A stretch of DNA of 64,000 bases. Source: Ectothiorhodospira shaposhnikovii (GTDB lineage Bacteria > Pseudomonadota > Gammaproteobacteria > Ectothiorhodospirales > Ectothiorhodospiraceae). The notes under the pieces were generated by a model. That model made no database searches. It saw only the letters and a list, made by a program, of their open reading frames with translations, and had not been told where the DNA came from. Both the position numbers and the translations under genes were made by a program. Of the stretch, positions 46,452 to 56,355 are shown piece by piece. Location of the stretch: contig NZ_NRSM01000014.1 in the NCBI RefSeq assembly GCF_016584105.1, forward strand, positions 33,007 to 97,006. The letters run 5' to 3'. Numbering within the stretch: position 1 is the stretch's first letter; every line of letters starts with the position of its first letter.

Positions 46452-46960
46452 TTACCTTGTCCCTGCAGGTTTTCATAATCCTGTCTTACAAGACTTAATT
46501 GAGTAATTTCCTTGAGCTGGCGGAGCGATACAGGTTTTCTCAAAAACGCAAAAGCCCCCCGACCACTGGCCTCCTCCGCCAACTGGGCACTCCCATGACC
46601 TGTAATCACCACCACTTGGGTGGCATTACGCCTCCGCCAACGCTGAAATCCCTCGTCCTTAAGCAGCTCCATTCCATTGCCATCAGGCAACCTGAGGTCG
46701 AGAAACACAATCGAAGGCGGAGGCTCTTCCAGCATTCTGCGTCGGGCCTCAGCCAGATTACCTGCATGCCAGCACAGAATACCCATCCTGGAAATGGCCG
46801 AGGCCAGTTCACTGCGTACCATGCCATCATCTTCGATGATCAGTGCCCAGCGATCCAGTTGGCTACACTTGGGCGGAGTGCTTTCTGTCGCAGGACGGGC
46901 GCTCAACTCCTGAATGAAGGCGATTTCATCGGGAGACAAAAGAGGCTTGTACAGGATCAT
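46448..46960 (-). CDS. Single-domain response regulator
   Basis: A 170-residue protein: about 35 N-terminal residues, then a receiver domain with LIIEDDGMVRSEL, acceptor Asp in VFLDLRLPDGNGMELL, VVITGHGS and AFLRKPVSLRQL. No output domain is present, so it probably relays phosphate or acts by binding. It lies downstream of two histidine kinase genes and overlaps the next regulator gene. The 188-base gap before it may contain a separate promoter. Confidence 0.88.
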   Translation of the reverse strand: MILYKPLLSPDEIAFIQELSARPATESTPPKCSQLDRWALIIEDDGMVRSELASAISRMGILCWHAGNLAEARRRMLEEPPPSIVFLDLRLPDGNGMELLKDEGFQRWRRRNATQVVVITGHGSAQLAEEASGRGAFAFLRKPVSLRQLKEITQLSLVRQDYENLQGQGK

Positions 46961-47148
46961 GGGAAGACCTCACCGTGTGATCAAGCGTGCAACACGCCAG
47001 CGCCAGTGCGGCCTTAGCAACAAGACAACGCAACGTGACGGGGCTCTCATCTTCTATTCATTAGAACACCCCGACGTCCTGATTGCCCGAGATCCACATC
47101 CACAACGGAAGGACAAATACTCCGGAATGGAGCAGAATCCCAAAAGAA

Positions 47149-49503
47149 CTAACGATCGACCTCAAACCATTTTTCGAGTTTTTTTGCCAGCTCCTTACGG
47201 GTATATGGCTTTGGCAACCAGTCATCCATTCCGGCCTCCAAATAGGCCTCCCACTGGTCCCTTGACAAGGCTGCGGTCAGGGCGATGATGGGTACACGGC
47301 GCCCGTGTTCCCCTTGTTTGCGAATCAACCGGGTGGCCAACAGGCCATTCATGACCGGCATCTGGCAATCCATCAAGACCAGATCGAATCTCGACTTGGC
47401 ATGATAGTCCACCGCTTCCTTGCCATGGGCGGCGCACAGCACTGAACACCCCAGACTCTGCAAGGTCTCGGCCACCAGATCCCGGACATCGTCATTGTCC
47501 TCCGCCAGCAATATCCTGGGCCTTCTGGGCACATCCGGCTGCCGGCAAGATGCGCCCGGTGGATGCGCCAACGGGGCCAACATCTCAAACATGCCTGAAG
47601 GCTCCCGGTCCTCCAAGGCCCCTTCCTGCACATCCAGCACGAACCAGACACGGGTACCAAGGCCGGCCTTGCTCTCCAGGTGTAACCGCCCCCCCATCGC
47701 CTGGACCAGATGCTGAACGATACTCAGGCCAAGCCCTGTCCCTGTCCTTCCTTTTTCCGACACCCCGGGTACCTGAAAAAAAGGTTCGAACACCTTGCCC
47801 TGAAGTTGTCTGGAGATTCCAATGCCGGTATCCGACACACTGAAACGAAGGCGATGACACCCCACCATTGATCTGCCCACCGACTCCATTCGAACTGAAC
47901 ACACGATGAGACCATTGGTCGTGAACTTTATGGCATTACCCACCAGGTTCCAGATGATCTGGTGCATGCGTACCGGATCGAGCAAGACCGCAGTCGGCAG
48001 ATCCGGGGCAAGATCAAGCCGCAGTTCATTGCCTCGCGATCTGGCGGAGTGTTCCAGCAGATGAATGGTTTCCTTGAGCATTTTCGGCAGCTCCACCACA
48101 TCCAGATGAATCTTGAGTCTGCCGGCCTCAATCTCACTGTAATCCAGCACTTCGTTGACAATCCCTCGCAAAGACTCGCCGGATTTCACCAGCGACTTGA
48201 CGTGCCGGCTCTGCCGTTCATCCAGGTTTGAACCCATCAGCAGCTCGGCAACCCCAAGCATGGCGGTAATCGGTGTGCGAAGCTCATGGCTTACCGTGGC
48301 CAGAAAACGGGATTTAGCCTCATTCGCCGCCTGGGCCTGAAGAGCCAGCCGATTGGACCGATCCCGGGACTCGACCAGCTCCCGCTGTATTTTTGCCATC
48401 TCACGCTGGCGTTGCCGACGAATCTCGGCATTTGCCATCATGTCGGCCAGCGAACGCAGCATGGTGACATCAATACGCCCCCAGTGCCTCAAGTGCCGAA
48501 CCGAATCAAATCCCACCAGACCACGACAACCATCACTGCCCATGATGGGTATGCTGACCACGCTCCGGATGCCCTGGGGCGCCAGGGCCTGGCGAACGGG
48601 GTCCCCTGGAGGCAATGCCGTGACGTCAGCCACCCGATAGATCTCACCCGCCTGATGAGCCCTCACCCAAACCTCCAAACCGTCCAGGGGGTAGGACTGC
48701 AAGTTGGCTTTTTCGCTACTGATACCAGGCGCACACCATTCGTGGGTATTGCTTGCCGTGTAAGCTTCGAAATCGTAGGAAAAGATGAATGCCCGGTCTG
48801 CCTTAACCAGTTGGCCAAACTTTTCCAACGCCTCTTCCATGAGGGGGTCAAGATCAGGCTCCCTGGCGGTAATGAACCTCAGAGAGAAACGGGTAAGCAG
48901 GCGCTCGAATTCACGCCACTTCTCCAACTCTTCATTCTGTTCGCATGCCAGACAGCACTGGGCGAGCTTGTCTGCCAGGGCCGTGAAGGCTGCGCAAAAC
49001 GCCATTGAAAGGCAAAGAGCCGGCTTCAGGATGAAAAGCAGTCCAAATGATGGCAGAAGAAAGACGTAATACCGGCAGGAATCAACCTCCACCATCAGGT
49101 ATCCGCCAGCTTCGTGATCGTTCAACCGTTTCCAGAGCATCTCCAGCGGATACTCCTGGGTCAGACGCTGGAAAAGAGGATGCCGGACCATGTGTTCAGG
49201 TAACTCCCCACTGAATTCCCAGGAACCCTGCCCATCCCCGGCCCTTTTGAGCACAATCGCACCAAGAGAGTCCGTAACCTGAACCAGGCATTTCAGAGAC
49301 CGGACAATCATGGTTTGAAGGTCGAGGCTTCGCCCGATGGATACGGAGATCCGAAGCAGAGCCTGCATCTCCAGCTCCGAGTTCAGTCCAAGGTACGCAT
49401 TGCCCGGAGCACCGTCATCAGTCATCACCCTCTCCCAATCGCCGATAACGCCCCCCACCTCAGATACACTGCTCCCGGCATCACGATTCATCGCCACCGG
49501 CAC
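47149..49503 (-). CDS. Hybrid histidine kinase with GAF domain and receiver
   Basis: A 784-residue soluble sensor kinase. The N-terminal 210 residues are poorly conserved and hydrophobic in part; a GAF domain follows (ADRAFIFSYDFEAYTASNTH to RGLVGFDSVRHLRHW). The HisKA box is FLATVSHELRTPITAMLGVAE with the phospho-His, and the ATPase domain has NLVGNAIKFTTNG, DTGIGISRQ and GTGLGLSIVQHL. The C-terminal receiver has LAEDNDDVRDL, the acceptor Asp in LVLMDCQMPVMNG and LPKPY. A GTG at 49503 or an ATG at 49491 can start it. It is 38 bases downstream of the membrane kinase gene. Confidence 0.9.
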   Translation of the reverse strand: MPVAMNRDAGSSVSEVGGVIGDWERVMTDDGAPGNAYLGLNSELEMQALLRISVSIGRSLDLQTMIVRSLKCLVQVTDSLGAIVLKRAGDGQGSWEFSGELPEHMVRHPLFQRLTQEYPLEMLWKRLNDHEAGGYLMVEVDSCRYYVFLLPSFGLLFILKPALCLSMAFCAAFTALADKLAQCCLACEQNEELEKWREFERLLTRFSLRFITAREPDLDPLMEEALEKFGQLVKADRAFIFSYDFEAYTASNTHEWCAPGISSEKANLQSYPLDGLEVWVRAHQAGEIYRVADVTALPPGDPVRQALAPQGIRSVVSIPIMGSDGCRGLVGFDSVRHLRHWGRIDVTMLRSLADMMANAEIRRQRQREMAKIQRELVESRDRSNRLALQAQAANEAKSRFLATVSHELRTPITAMLGVAELLMGSNLDERQSRHVKSLVKSGESLRGIVNEVLDYSEIEAGRLKIHLDVVELPKMLKETIHLLEHSARSRGNELRLDLAPDLPTAVLLDPVRMHQIIWNLVGNAIKFTTNGLIVCSVRMESVGRSMVGCHRLRFSVSDTGIGISRQLQGKVFEPFFQVPGVSEKGRTGTGLGLSIVQHLVQAMGGRLHLESKAGLGTRVWFVLDVQEGALEDREPSGMFEMLAPLAHPPGASCRQPDVPRRPRILLAEDNDDVRDLVAETLQSLGCSVLCAAHGKEAVDYHAKSRFDLVLMDCQMPVMNGLLATRLIRKQGEHGRRVPIIALTAALSRDQWEAYLEAGMDDWLPKPYTRKELAKKLEKWFEVDR

Positions 49504-49541
49504 CCGATTCAGTGGCAGATCTCGCCGGTAATGCCCTCAGG

Positions 49542-51593
49542 TCAGTGAGAACTGGAAATATCTGAAGGAATCGCGGGCAGAAAGATCGCAAAAACGGCGC
49601 CGCCATCGTGGTTACAGCATTCAATTCTTCCCCCCAGATCGCTAATGATGCCGTAACTGATGGACAGTCCAAGACCCGTCCCCTGTCCCACGGGTTTGGT
49701 GGTAAAAAACGGCTCAAAGAGATGTTCCATGACCTCCTCGGAGAGCCCTCCACCGTTGTCACGAATCTCAAGCACCGCCTCCTCCCTGCCTTCCCGGATA
49801 CAGCGGTAAGTCCTGATATCCAACATCGGCACAAATTCAGTATCGCCCTGTTTGGCGGCAAGGTTGGCCCGCTCCTTCAAGGCATAACGGGCGTTGCTGA
49901 CGCAGTTCAGCAAAACCTGCTCCAATGGCTGCAATTTACCTATTACCGCCACGGAGGGTGACTGGTGCGCCACCTTGACCTGTATCCCACCGACCGTCAA
50001 TTGCTGCCCCACCAGAGACAGTACGCCATCGACCACTTCCACCAGGGTGATTTCCCGATCGTCCTGCTCCGAACGGCGCCCGAATACCCGCATATGGTCA
50101 ATGATATCCGCTGCCCGCCGGGCCTGATCGGTAATCCGGGAAAGCCGTGCCTTCACATAACCCACAGTGGTTTGGGTAAGCCCATCCTGCTCAAGGGCTT
50201 CGAAGGCATTGTCGGCGGCAAGCTGAATCACCTGCAGGGGCTGATTCAGCTCATGGGCGACGCCCGTGGTCATTTCCCCCAGAATGGCCATTTTCGCCGC
50301 CTGAACCAATTGGGATTGGCTGTATTTGAGTTCGCTGATATCCATCATCAGGCTGATACACTCAGGCTGATCACAGGGCTCTGAATCGAGAAGGCTGATG
50401 CCGAAATACACCCACTTGAAGTGATCGGATGACTCCATGAAACGCACTTCTTCCCTGGCATGGCCCTGCAACTGCAGGAGGCGAAATAGATTCTGGAATT
50501 TCCCCCTGTCAGCGGGGTGAACCCGCTCCATCAGGGCCAGAGAATCAGGAATGGCCTTCAATCCGGTCAGTTGCTCCACCGCACCATTGCTGAACGTGGT
50601 GTTGACCATTCCATCCTGCCCCACCTGACCACACCAGATGGCGATGGGAGAGCGGTAAACCAGCCGCTCAAGCCATTGAGTCTGTCGAATGACCTGCTTG
50701 TGTTCCTTTTGAAACTCGGACACCAACTGTACCAGTGCAAGGTTCAAGGCATCAGGCTCAAGGATACGGGTCCGAATCCTCGGAATCGAAGCGCTTGCCA
50801 CCCGTTGATCCACGGCATCAGCCGTCAGAACCAGTGAATGAATGAACAGGCGATTCAGCCAGGCCGCCAGCAGAATGGCAGCCACCAGCGAGGCTGAATA
50901 CAATGAGAAATACCGGAAAAACCCTTCCGAAGACCAGGCCCATTCCTGGGGCACACCAAGCAAGTGGGCATGAATCAACAGTATGATTAATGGGGGCATA
51001 AGTATCATGACCACCAGGACATTGAACAGCACGGAGCCGATCGAATACACCAAAGGCCTGACGGACTGGCGAATCCGGGTGACATCGCCCACGACCAGCA
51101 GAATAATCAACGACGCGACCGCGGCAAGCACCATCCCGTTGAACAGTTGCTTGATCAACATGATGGCCGCCCCGATCTGATCCACCCGGGCCTCCCAAAT
51201 GAATAAGATCCCCCAAATGGGTATGCCCACTGCGAGCCAGTACACCAGATCCGCAAACGGCAGGGTCCACCCACGGCGCTCGGCAAGCCAGCCTACCACC
51301 GCAATTTCCAGGATAAATACCGGAATGGCGAGATAGGTGTGCCAAAGAAACAGTGTCGGCAACGCCGCCAGGGCCGTTCCCAGCACTGCCCAGCGAAGAC
51401 CGAAAAGAATGAACAATCCAAACCCCACCAGCAGACCGGGCAGGATCTGAATGTGGTATTCATCAGCAGGACAACAGATGACTTCGATCGGCCAGCAGTT
51501 GAGTATGGCCCCCGCCATCCCGGCCAGCACGGTGATGGCCCAGCGCTGCCAATCAGGTGTCTTCCGGACGAGCGCCTTGAGCATTGAGATCAT
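49542..51593 (-). CDS. Membrane histidine kinase with PAS domain
   Basis: A 683-residue sensor kinase. The first 260 residues carry about eight membrane segments in a MASE1-like arrangement. A PAS domain follows (SPIAIWCGQVGQDGMVNTTFSN to YFGISLLDSEP), then the HisKA box MTTGVAHELNQPLQVIQLAADNA and an ATPase domain with VLLNCVSNARYALKERA, IRDNGGGLSEE and GQGTGLGLSISYGII. The HELNQP phospho-acceptor motif puts it in the NtrB/DctB-like HPK4 group. It has no receiver of its own, so one of the regulators downstream is the likely partner. Confidence 0.9.
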   Translation of the reverse strand: MISMLKALVRKTPDWQRWAITVLAGMAGAILNCWPIEVICCPADEYHIQILPGLLVGFGLFILFGLRWAVLGTALAALPTLFLWHTYLAIPVFILEIAVVGWLAERRGWTLPFADLVYWLAVGIPIWGILFIWEARVDQIGAAIMLIKQLFNGMVLAAVASLIILLVVGDVTRIRQSVRPLVYSIGSVLFNVLVVMILMPPLIILLIHAHLLGVPQEWAWSSEGFFRYFSLYSASLVAAILLAAWLNRLFIHSLVLTADAVDQRVASASIPRIRTRILEPDALNLALVQLVSEFQKEHKQVIRQTQWLERLVYRSPIAIWCGQVGQDGMVNTTFSNGAVEQLTGLKAIPDSLALMERVHPADRGKFQNLFRLLQLQGHAREEVRFMESSDHFKWVYFGISLLDSEPCDQPECISLMMDISELKYSQSQLVQAAKMAILGEMTTGVAHELNQPLQVIQLAADNAFEALEQDGLTQTTVGYVKARLSRITDQARRAADIIDHMRVFGRRSEQDDREITLVEVVDGVLSLVGQQLTVGGIQVKVAHQSPSVAVIGKLQPLEQVLLNCVSNARYALKERANLAAKQGDTEFVPMLDIRTYRCIREGREEAVLEIRDNGGGLSEEVMEHLFEPFFTTKPVGQGTGLGLSISYGIISDLGGRIECCNHDGGAVFAIFLPAIPSDISSSH

Positions 51594-51874
51594 GAAAGTT
51601 GCCCCGGTTTATCCCTTAACCGCTTGTCAAACGCCCCTGCCGCTGACTACCAGAAACCGTACTCCCAAGGCATAAGCCGTCAAATCACAGGTAAGGGTAT
51701 TTGTGTTTACTGCCGACCAGGAACCGTTTCCGGCACGCTGAACGGCGCAGGGGCATCACTATAAACTCGGGGAAACCGGCGGCAGCAGGATGAAAACATC
51801 CATTTTGGAGGTATTCCCCCTTCTGGAAGGAGGAAACGCGCAATCAACCTATATGAAGAAAGTCGTGCGTGGGA

Positions 51875-53041
51875 TCAGCGGCCCTCTGCCGTGATCGGCC
51901 GGGCCTTGCGGCCAGAGACGGACACCCTCGAAAGGCGGCGAAGGGCCCAGGCCAATATCATGGAAGCAGGCACCAGCAGCCCCCAGAGAATCACCATGAC
52001 CATGGGGGAGGCATGACCAGATGCATGCCAGACCCCCATCATGACCATTCCCCCCTGCATCACCAGCAATGTGACCAAGGTCGAATTGACGCCGATGCCG
52101 GTGCTCAACAGGAGATGATGGAGATGCTCATGCCCTGGATGAAAAGGGGAACGGCCGGAAGCCATCCGCTCGAACATCACCCGAAGGGTATCAATGATCG
52201 GAATACCCAACAGCCACAGGGCCGCGGTTGCCGGCATTGCTGCAACCGGCGACTGACTCAAGGCGATCACCCAGTAGGCCAGCAACAATCCCAATGTGGT
52301 ACTCCCCGCATCCCCCAGGAACACCAGCGCCCGAGGCCGCCCGATACGGGCATTGAGCAGCAGAAAGCCACATAATGCGCCAAGCTGGGTAAGAACCAGC
52401 ATCAGACCGGCTGCATCCCGGGTCTCCAGCACCACCCATGCCAGGCCCGTCAGGGTCACGGTCCCCAGTCCGGCGGCCAGCCCATCCATGCCGTCGATAA
52501 GATTGAATGCATTGATGCACCCGATAATCGCGAAAAGGGTCACGCCGACTCCAAGGAACATACCCAAAGAGAGCCAACCCCAATCTGCCCCCAGGTCAAT
52601 GACTCCCATATCGGTGATCACCACCCCGGACAGCAGCAGGGCAACAGCCGCCAACCCCTGTGCCGCAAAACGAATTCTTACGGAAATCTGACGGGCATCG
52701 TCCCAGACGCCAACCGCCAGCAGCATGATGAGCGCAAACAAAACACCCAAAGGGAAAAGGGCAAACTCGACTCCGTTGATTGCAGACCATAATCTGGCTA
52801 ATCCCAGGCAAATCAGCAACGAAAGGACAACGGCAATGCCACCAAGTAAAGGCGTGGGATTTTGATGCAACCGATGTGCACCGGGATGATCGACCAGACC
52901 GTAGAAGGTCTGCCCCTTCATCAACCATAATTTCAGCAACATGACCACAATCATCAGTGCGGTCATCATCAGCATTAAGGCCAAAAGTCCAGGAATAGAG
53001 ATCACCCAGGACCAATGATAAGACGGGGCTAATCCTTCCAT
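51875..53041 (-). CDS. WecA-like undecaprenyl-phosphate sugar-1-phosphate transferase
   Basis: A 388-residue polytopic membrane enzyme of the MraY/WecA family, with about ten to eleven spans. Conserved cytoplasmic motifs are VGVWDDARQISVR (Asp-Asp), NAFNLIDGMDGLAAGLG, FLGDAGSTTLG and FHPGHEHLHHLLL. It probably attaches the first sugar phosphate (GlcNAc-1-P or similar) to undecaprenyl phosphate to start polysaccharide assembly. GAGGGTGAGG precedes the ATG. It lies at the edge of the polysaccharide locus, although on the opposite strand to wza and wzc. Confidence 0.92.
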   Translation of the reverse strand: MEGLAPSYHWSWVISIPGLLALMLMMTALMIVVMLLKLWLMKGQTFYGLVDHPGAHRLHQNPTPLLGGIAVVLSLLICLGLARLWSAINGVEFALFPLGVLFALIMLLAVGVWDDARQISVRIRFAAQGLAAVALLLSGVVITDMGVIDLGADWGWLSLGMFLGVGVTLFAIIGCINAFNLIDGMDGLAAGLGTVTLTGLAWVVLETRDAAGLMLVLTQLGALCGFLLLNARIGRPRALVFLGDAGSTTLGLLLAYWVIALSQSPVAAMPATAALWLLGIPIIDTLRVMFERMASGRSPFHPGHEHLHHLLLSTGIGVNSTLVTLLVMQGGMVMMGVWHASGHASPMVMVILWGLLVPASMILAWALRRLSRVSVSGRKARPITAEGR

Positions 53042-53551
53042 GCCTCACCCTCACAAAGACAGTGAAATCAAGTGCCGAATCCGGCCTCCAAACAGCCGCA
53101 CTCAGAACCTTTTCGTCCTCAGGAAGGTAACAGCATCAATCGAACTTAATATTTAATAATGTTTCACATTGAAATCAATTAAAACCAGCATGAAAGCATC
53201 ATCATTCAACAATGGAGGAAACACTGTAACGCTACAAGAAAAAATGCCGAGAAAACCGGCCAAGACAACACTTTCATTAGCGCCACAACGGAACATTCCC
53301 TCCGCAGAAACACGCATCACAGGCATCCCACACCACACAAAAATAAAGGAATTTAACCTCTTGGAACCGATCAACGGGGCATTTCCTCTCTCTGACGGTC
53401 AGCCTTTTCAGGTCTCTTCAAGGTAATTTAATGGGAAATCAGCGAGGCCAACAGGCAGCGCCTGCATAAACCCTGTCGATTCAATGGATATCGCAGCAAT
53501 TCCCTGATGGAACGCAGTTAGTCCAGAAGGCTATCTCCAGAAGGCTATCTA
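53042..53551. other. AT-rich intergenic region between WecA-like and subtilase genes
   Basis: About 510 bases between divergent genes, clearly richer in A and T than the flanks (for example TTTAATAATGTTTCACATTG near 53150). An 85-codon open frame at 53169 starts with TTG without a ribosome-binding site and is not convincing. Near its right end a 14-base tandem repeat abuts the subtilase start. Promoters for both genes must lie here; no RNA gene is recognisable. Confidence 0.5.
53523..53550. repeat. 14-base tandem repeat just upstream of the subtilase start
   Basis: CCAGAAGGCTATCT occurs twice in direct succession (53523-53536 and 53537-53550), ending one base before the ATG at 53552. Each copy carries GAAGG, so the second may act as the ribosome-binding site; a change in copy number would move or duplicate it. 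Confidence 0.8.
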
Positions 53552-55813
53552 ATGCACCGTCACTCTTACGTCGTCTTCAGATCAAGCGCCATCACTCTGA
53601 GCGTTTTCCTGGCCAGTGTGTCGCTATATGGATGTGGTGGCGGAAAGAACGTCCAACCCAACCCCGGGAATATCAACACCTCCAATCCTTCCAGAGTAGT
53701 CAGTAATCCGGATCAGGTTCTCGTCCCACAGGAAGGTGAAAGCGGGCGACCTGTTCTGGTGGCGGTGGCTGATACAGGTATCAGCGCTACCCACCAGGAG
53801 TTCGAAGGTATCATCGCCTATCGCTACAACGCAGTCCGCGGTTACGGTGAGCAGTCACCCGAGAATGCAAATCAGACAACCCTGGATCGAGAGCAGCAAT
53901 TCGGTGCCATTGATGACACCACCCCCAAACACTGGCATGGCACTTCCGTGGCGGGAATCCTGGCAGGGAAATACACCGGCTATGCCGGAAATGCACAGCT
54001 CATGGACATTCAGGTTTCACGCACGGAAGATGGGACCGCTTCCACCGCAGTGAGCCTGCAGGGGCTGGCCCATGCGGCCCAGCAAGGTGCCAGAGTGTTC
54101 AACTACAGCTACAACGGCACCCTGACAAATGTCGCCAACACCAATGCCGGCATCCAGGCCGCAAGAGACAATGACGTCCTCATCGTGCAAAGCGCGGGTA
54201 ACGGCAACCAGATGGCTCCGGCACTACGTGGTACCTCCGCAATATATGACCAGTACCTGATCGTCGGGGCCCTGAATGCCGCCGAAACCGATAGGGCCGA
54301 ATTCTCGAACTACCCGGGAGACAACACATCAACCCAGGCACGCTTCATCCTCGCCCCCGGGGAAAATCTCCGCACGTCGGATCAGCGTGCCGACAACGCC
54401 TATACCCTTCTCAGCGGTACCTCCGTGGCCGCTCCCGTGGTTTCCGCCGCTGCCGCCACGCTGCGCTCTCTTTGGCCTCACCTTGATGCAATCCAGGTGA
54501 GCACACTGCTGCTGGTCTCGGCGGACCGAAGCTTCAGCCCTCAGTACGGAACATACCAATGTGGCACATCCGGCACGATTGATTGCGGATTGTATTATTA
54601 CGGGCAAGGCAAGCTGGATCTGGATGCCGCCATGCAACCCCAGGGAGAAATCAGCATCACCACTGCCGCGGATCTTGCATCAATCAATGATCAGACCCTC
54701 CCCACCCAGCCTTTCATGCGACTTGCCCCCGCTTTCGGTGATGCCCTGTCCAACAACGGCATCCTTTCCAACGTCACGGGCTTTGATCAACTGGGGCGGG
54801 ACTATCGCGTGGATATGACAACGCGAGTGGCTCCTGCTCATGATCCCAGACGGGACTCGGAACATCGGATACTCCAGCACATGCGACATGTAGGCAGTAG
54901 CCCCATGGCGCAGACCCACCTCAACTACCACGTCCAGGCTAACCATGATGCCGATGGCAACCCGGTTCGCATGGCACTGGACTGGCACGGCGAACGTGTC
55001 AGCCTGTCTGCCTATCACCTCTCCGGTGGCCAGCCCCTGCCTGGCACACCACAGGCTGAATTACCCATGCTCTCAGTCAATGGCACCCACGGTTTGGCGG
55101 ATCATGCCGACTCAGTCACAGGTTTTGCCAGCCGCTACCCTGTCAATGAGCGACTCACCCTGGTCAGCCGCTACTGGTGGGCAACGGAGTACAGCCATGG
55201 AATATCCACCACCCCCCTCCAACACATGGATTCAAGCCTCATATTCAACCTGAGTGAACAATGGTCCTTGACTCTTGGAATGAGCCGTCTCATCGAAAAG
55301 GATCGTTTTCTGGGAACCCGGGGAGGCGGCGCCCTGAATACCGACGGCCAGCATGTGACCCACTTCATCAAGGCGGGTATTGATGCCTGGATCGACGACC
55401 GAATCAGTCTTTTTGCGGAATATCGACAGGCCCAGGGCAATCCGTCCTTCCGGGACAGCATGCTGAAACAGATCCAGGACATGGAGGCCCGACAAATGAC
55501 CATGGGCATCAACATCCGTGGAGAAGATACCCAATGGGCGCTGGTTTATCACGAGCCCCTGCGGGTTCAGACCGCCCTGGGCGAGTTCAACATCCCGACA
55601 GGCCGAACCCCTGAAGGGCTGGTGACCTTCGAGCGTCAAACCGCCGACCTTGCACCCACAGGCAGACAGCGCAATCTGGAACTGGTCATGCGGCACGCAC
55701 TTTCCCCATCCAGATCGCTGCAGGCTAATATCGTCCATTTTCAGGATCCCGGCCATAGCAGCCGTGCCAGTGATGAGATTGCCGGCGTAATCACTTACCA
55801 CATGATGTACTGA
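53552..55813 (+). CDS. Subtilisin-family serine protease with C-terminal outer-membrane barrel
   Basis: A 753-residue exported protein. The N-terminus is a lipoprotein-type signal (SVFLASVSLYGCGGG). The S8 protease domain holds the full triad: Asp in VAVADTGISATHQEFEG (near residue 75), His in HWHGTSVAGILAGKYTG (near 130) and Ser in LLSGTSVAAPVVSAAAATL (near 295). The C-terminal 300 residues are rich in amphipathic strands and end ITYHMMY, with the aromatic C-terminus of outer-membrane barrels, so this resembles an AspA/NalP-like autotransporter. It may process secreted or surface proteins of the polysaccharide locus, which is inference. Confidence 0.85.
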   Translation: MHRHSYVVFRSSAITLSVFLASVSLYGCGGGKNVQPNPGNINTSNPSRVVSNPDQVLVPQEGESGRPVLVAVADTGISATHQEFEGIIAYRYNAVRGYGEQSPENANQTTLDREQQFGAIDDTTPKHWHGTSVAGILAGKYTGYAGNAQLMDIQVSRTEDGTASTAVSLQGLAHAAQQGARVFNYSYNGTLTNVANTNAGIQAARDNDVLIVQSAGNGNQMAPALRGTSAIYDQYLIVGALNAAETDRAEFSNYPGDNTSTQARFILAPGENLRTSDQRADNAYTLLSGTSVAAPVVSAAAATLRSLWPHLDAIQVSTLLLVSADRSFSPQYGTYQCGTSGTIDCGLYYYGQGKLDLDAAMQPQGEISITTAADLASINDQTLPTQPFMRLAPAFGDALSNNGILSNVTGFDQLGRDYRVDMTTRVAPAHDPRRDSEHRILQHMRHVGSSPMAQTHLNYHVQANHDADGNPVRMALDWHGERVSLSAYHLSGGQPLPGTPQAELPMLSVNGTHGLADHADSVTGFASRYPVNERLTLVSRYWWATEYSHGISTTPLQHMDSSLIFNLSEQWSLTLGMSRLIEKDRFLGTRGGGALNTDGQHVTHFIKAGIDAWIDDRISLFAEYRQAQGNPSFRDSMLKQIQDMEARQMTMGINIRGEDTQWALVYHEPLRVQTALGEFNIPTGRTPEGLVTFERQTADLAPTGRQRNLELVMRHALSPSRSLQANIVHFQDPGHSSRASDEIAGVITYHMMY

Positions 55814-55848
55814 GGCTGATGTATCTGCTGACGCATCTCCAGTGAACG

Positions 55849-56355
55849 TCATGACGTGGCGCGTATATCATCCAGCGCAACCTTGGCACGCGATCGCCGA
55901 CCCAGCCAGTCAAGGAGAATGAATACCCGATCCGCACTGGTAGCAGCCTGAAAGACGCCCTCCAGGCCACTCAGTGGCCCCCGGATAATGGTGACTTTCT
56001 CTCCAGGCATGAAGGAGGGTTCCTGAAGATGGTGACAACCGGTCACTGGATCCTCCTGCTCCTTCAGGGCGATCACAACCCGATCACTCACCGGTTGATA
56101 GTGCTCGCCGAATCTTACCAGGGTGCTGACACCGTGGGTTGAACGGATCGGAGCCAGACTTTGCTCCCTCTGACTGCACGCAGCAAACAGATAGCGAGGG
56201 AACAGGGGCTCATCCTGCACACGACCGAACCCGGTGCGCCGTGACTTTCGGCGTACCTTGGGAAGATAGACCTGGTAGGCCTGAGCCTCCAGTGCCCGTG
56301 CAGCCGTTTCTTCCTGCCTGGGTTTGCAATAAACCAGATACCATGATCGTCCCAT
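55849..56355 (-). CDS. RfaH/NusG-like transcription antiterminator
   Basis: A 168-residue NusG paralogue. The NGN domain begins MGRSWYLVYCKPRQEETAAR and contains EPLFPRYLFAA; the C-terminal KOW domain contains FMPGEKVTIIRGPLSGLEGVFQA. The short length and WYLVYCKPRQE opening fit the RfaH branch rather than housekeeping NusG. Such proteins let RNA polymerase read through long polysaccharide operons, and the divergent wza-wzc unit is the natural target. GGGAG precedes the ATG. I see no exact ops element (GGCGGTAGC) in the adjacent spacer. Confidence 0.9.
   Translation of the reverse strand: MGRSWYLVYCKPRQEETAARALEAQAYQVYLPKVRRKSRRTGFGRVQDEPLFPRYLFAACSQREQSLAPIRSTHGVSTLVRFGEHYQPVSDRVVIALKEQEDPVTGCHHLQEPSFMPGEKVTIIRGPLSGLEGVFQAATSADRVFILLDWLGRRSRAKVALDDIRATS

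Noticed and set aside
41943..46960. Possible CRISPR array near the Cas3-like gene.
   Set aside because: I looked for regularly spaced direct repeats in the spacers at 42849-43136 and 46961-47148 and in the window generally; none are present.
53169..53426. 85-codon open frame in the AT-rich spacer upstream of the subtilase.
   Set aside because: TTG start, no ribosome-binding site, no recognisable domain or membrane feature; likely non-coding.
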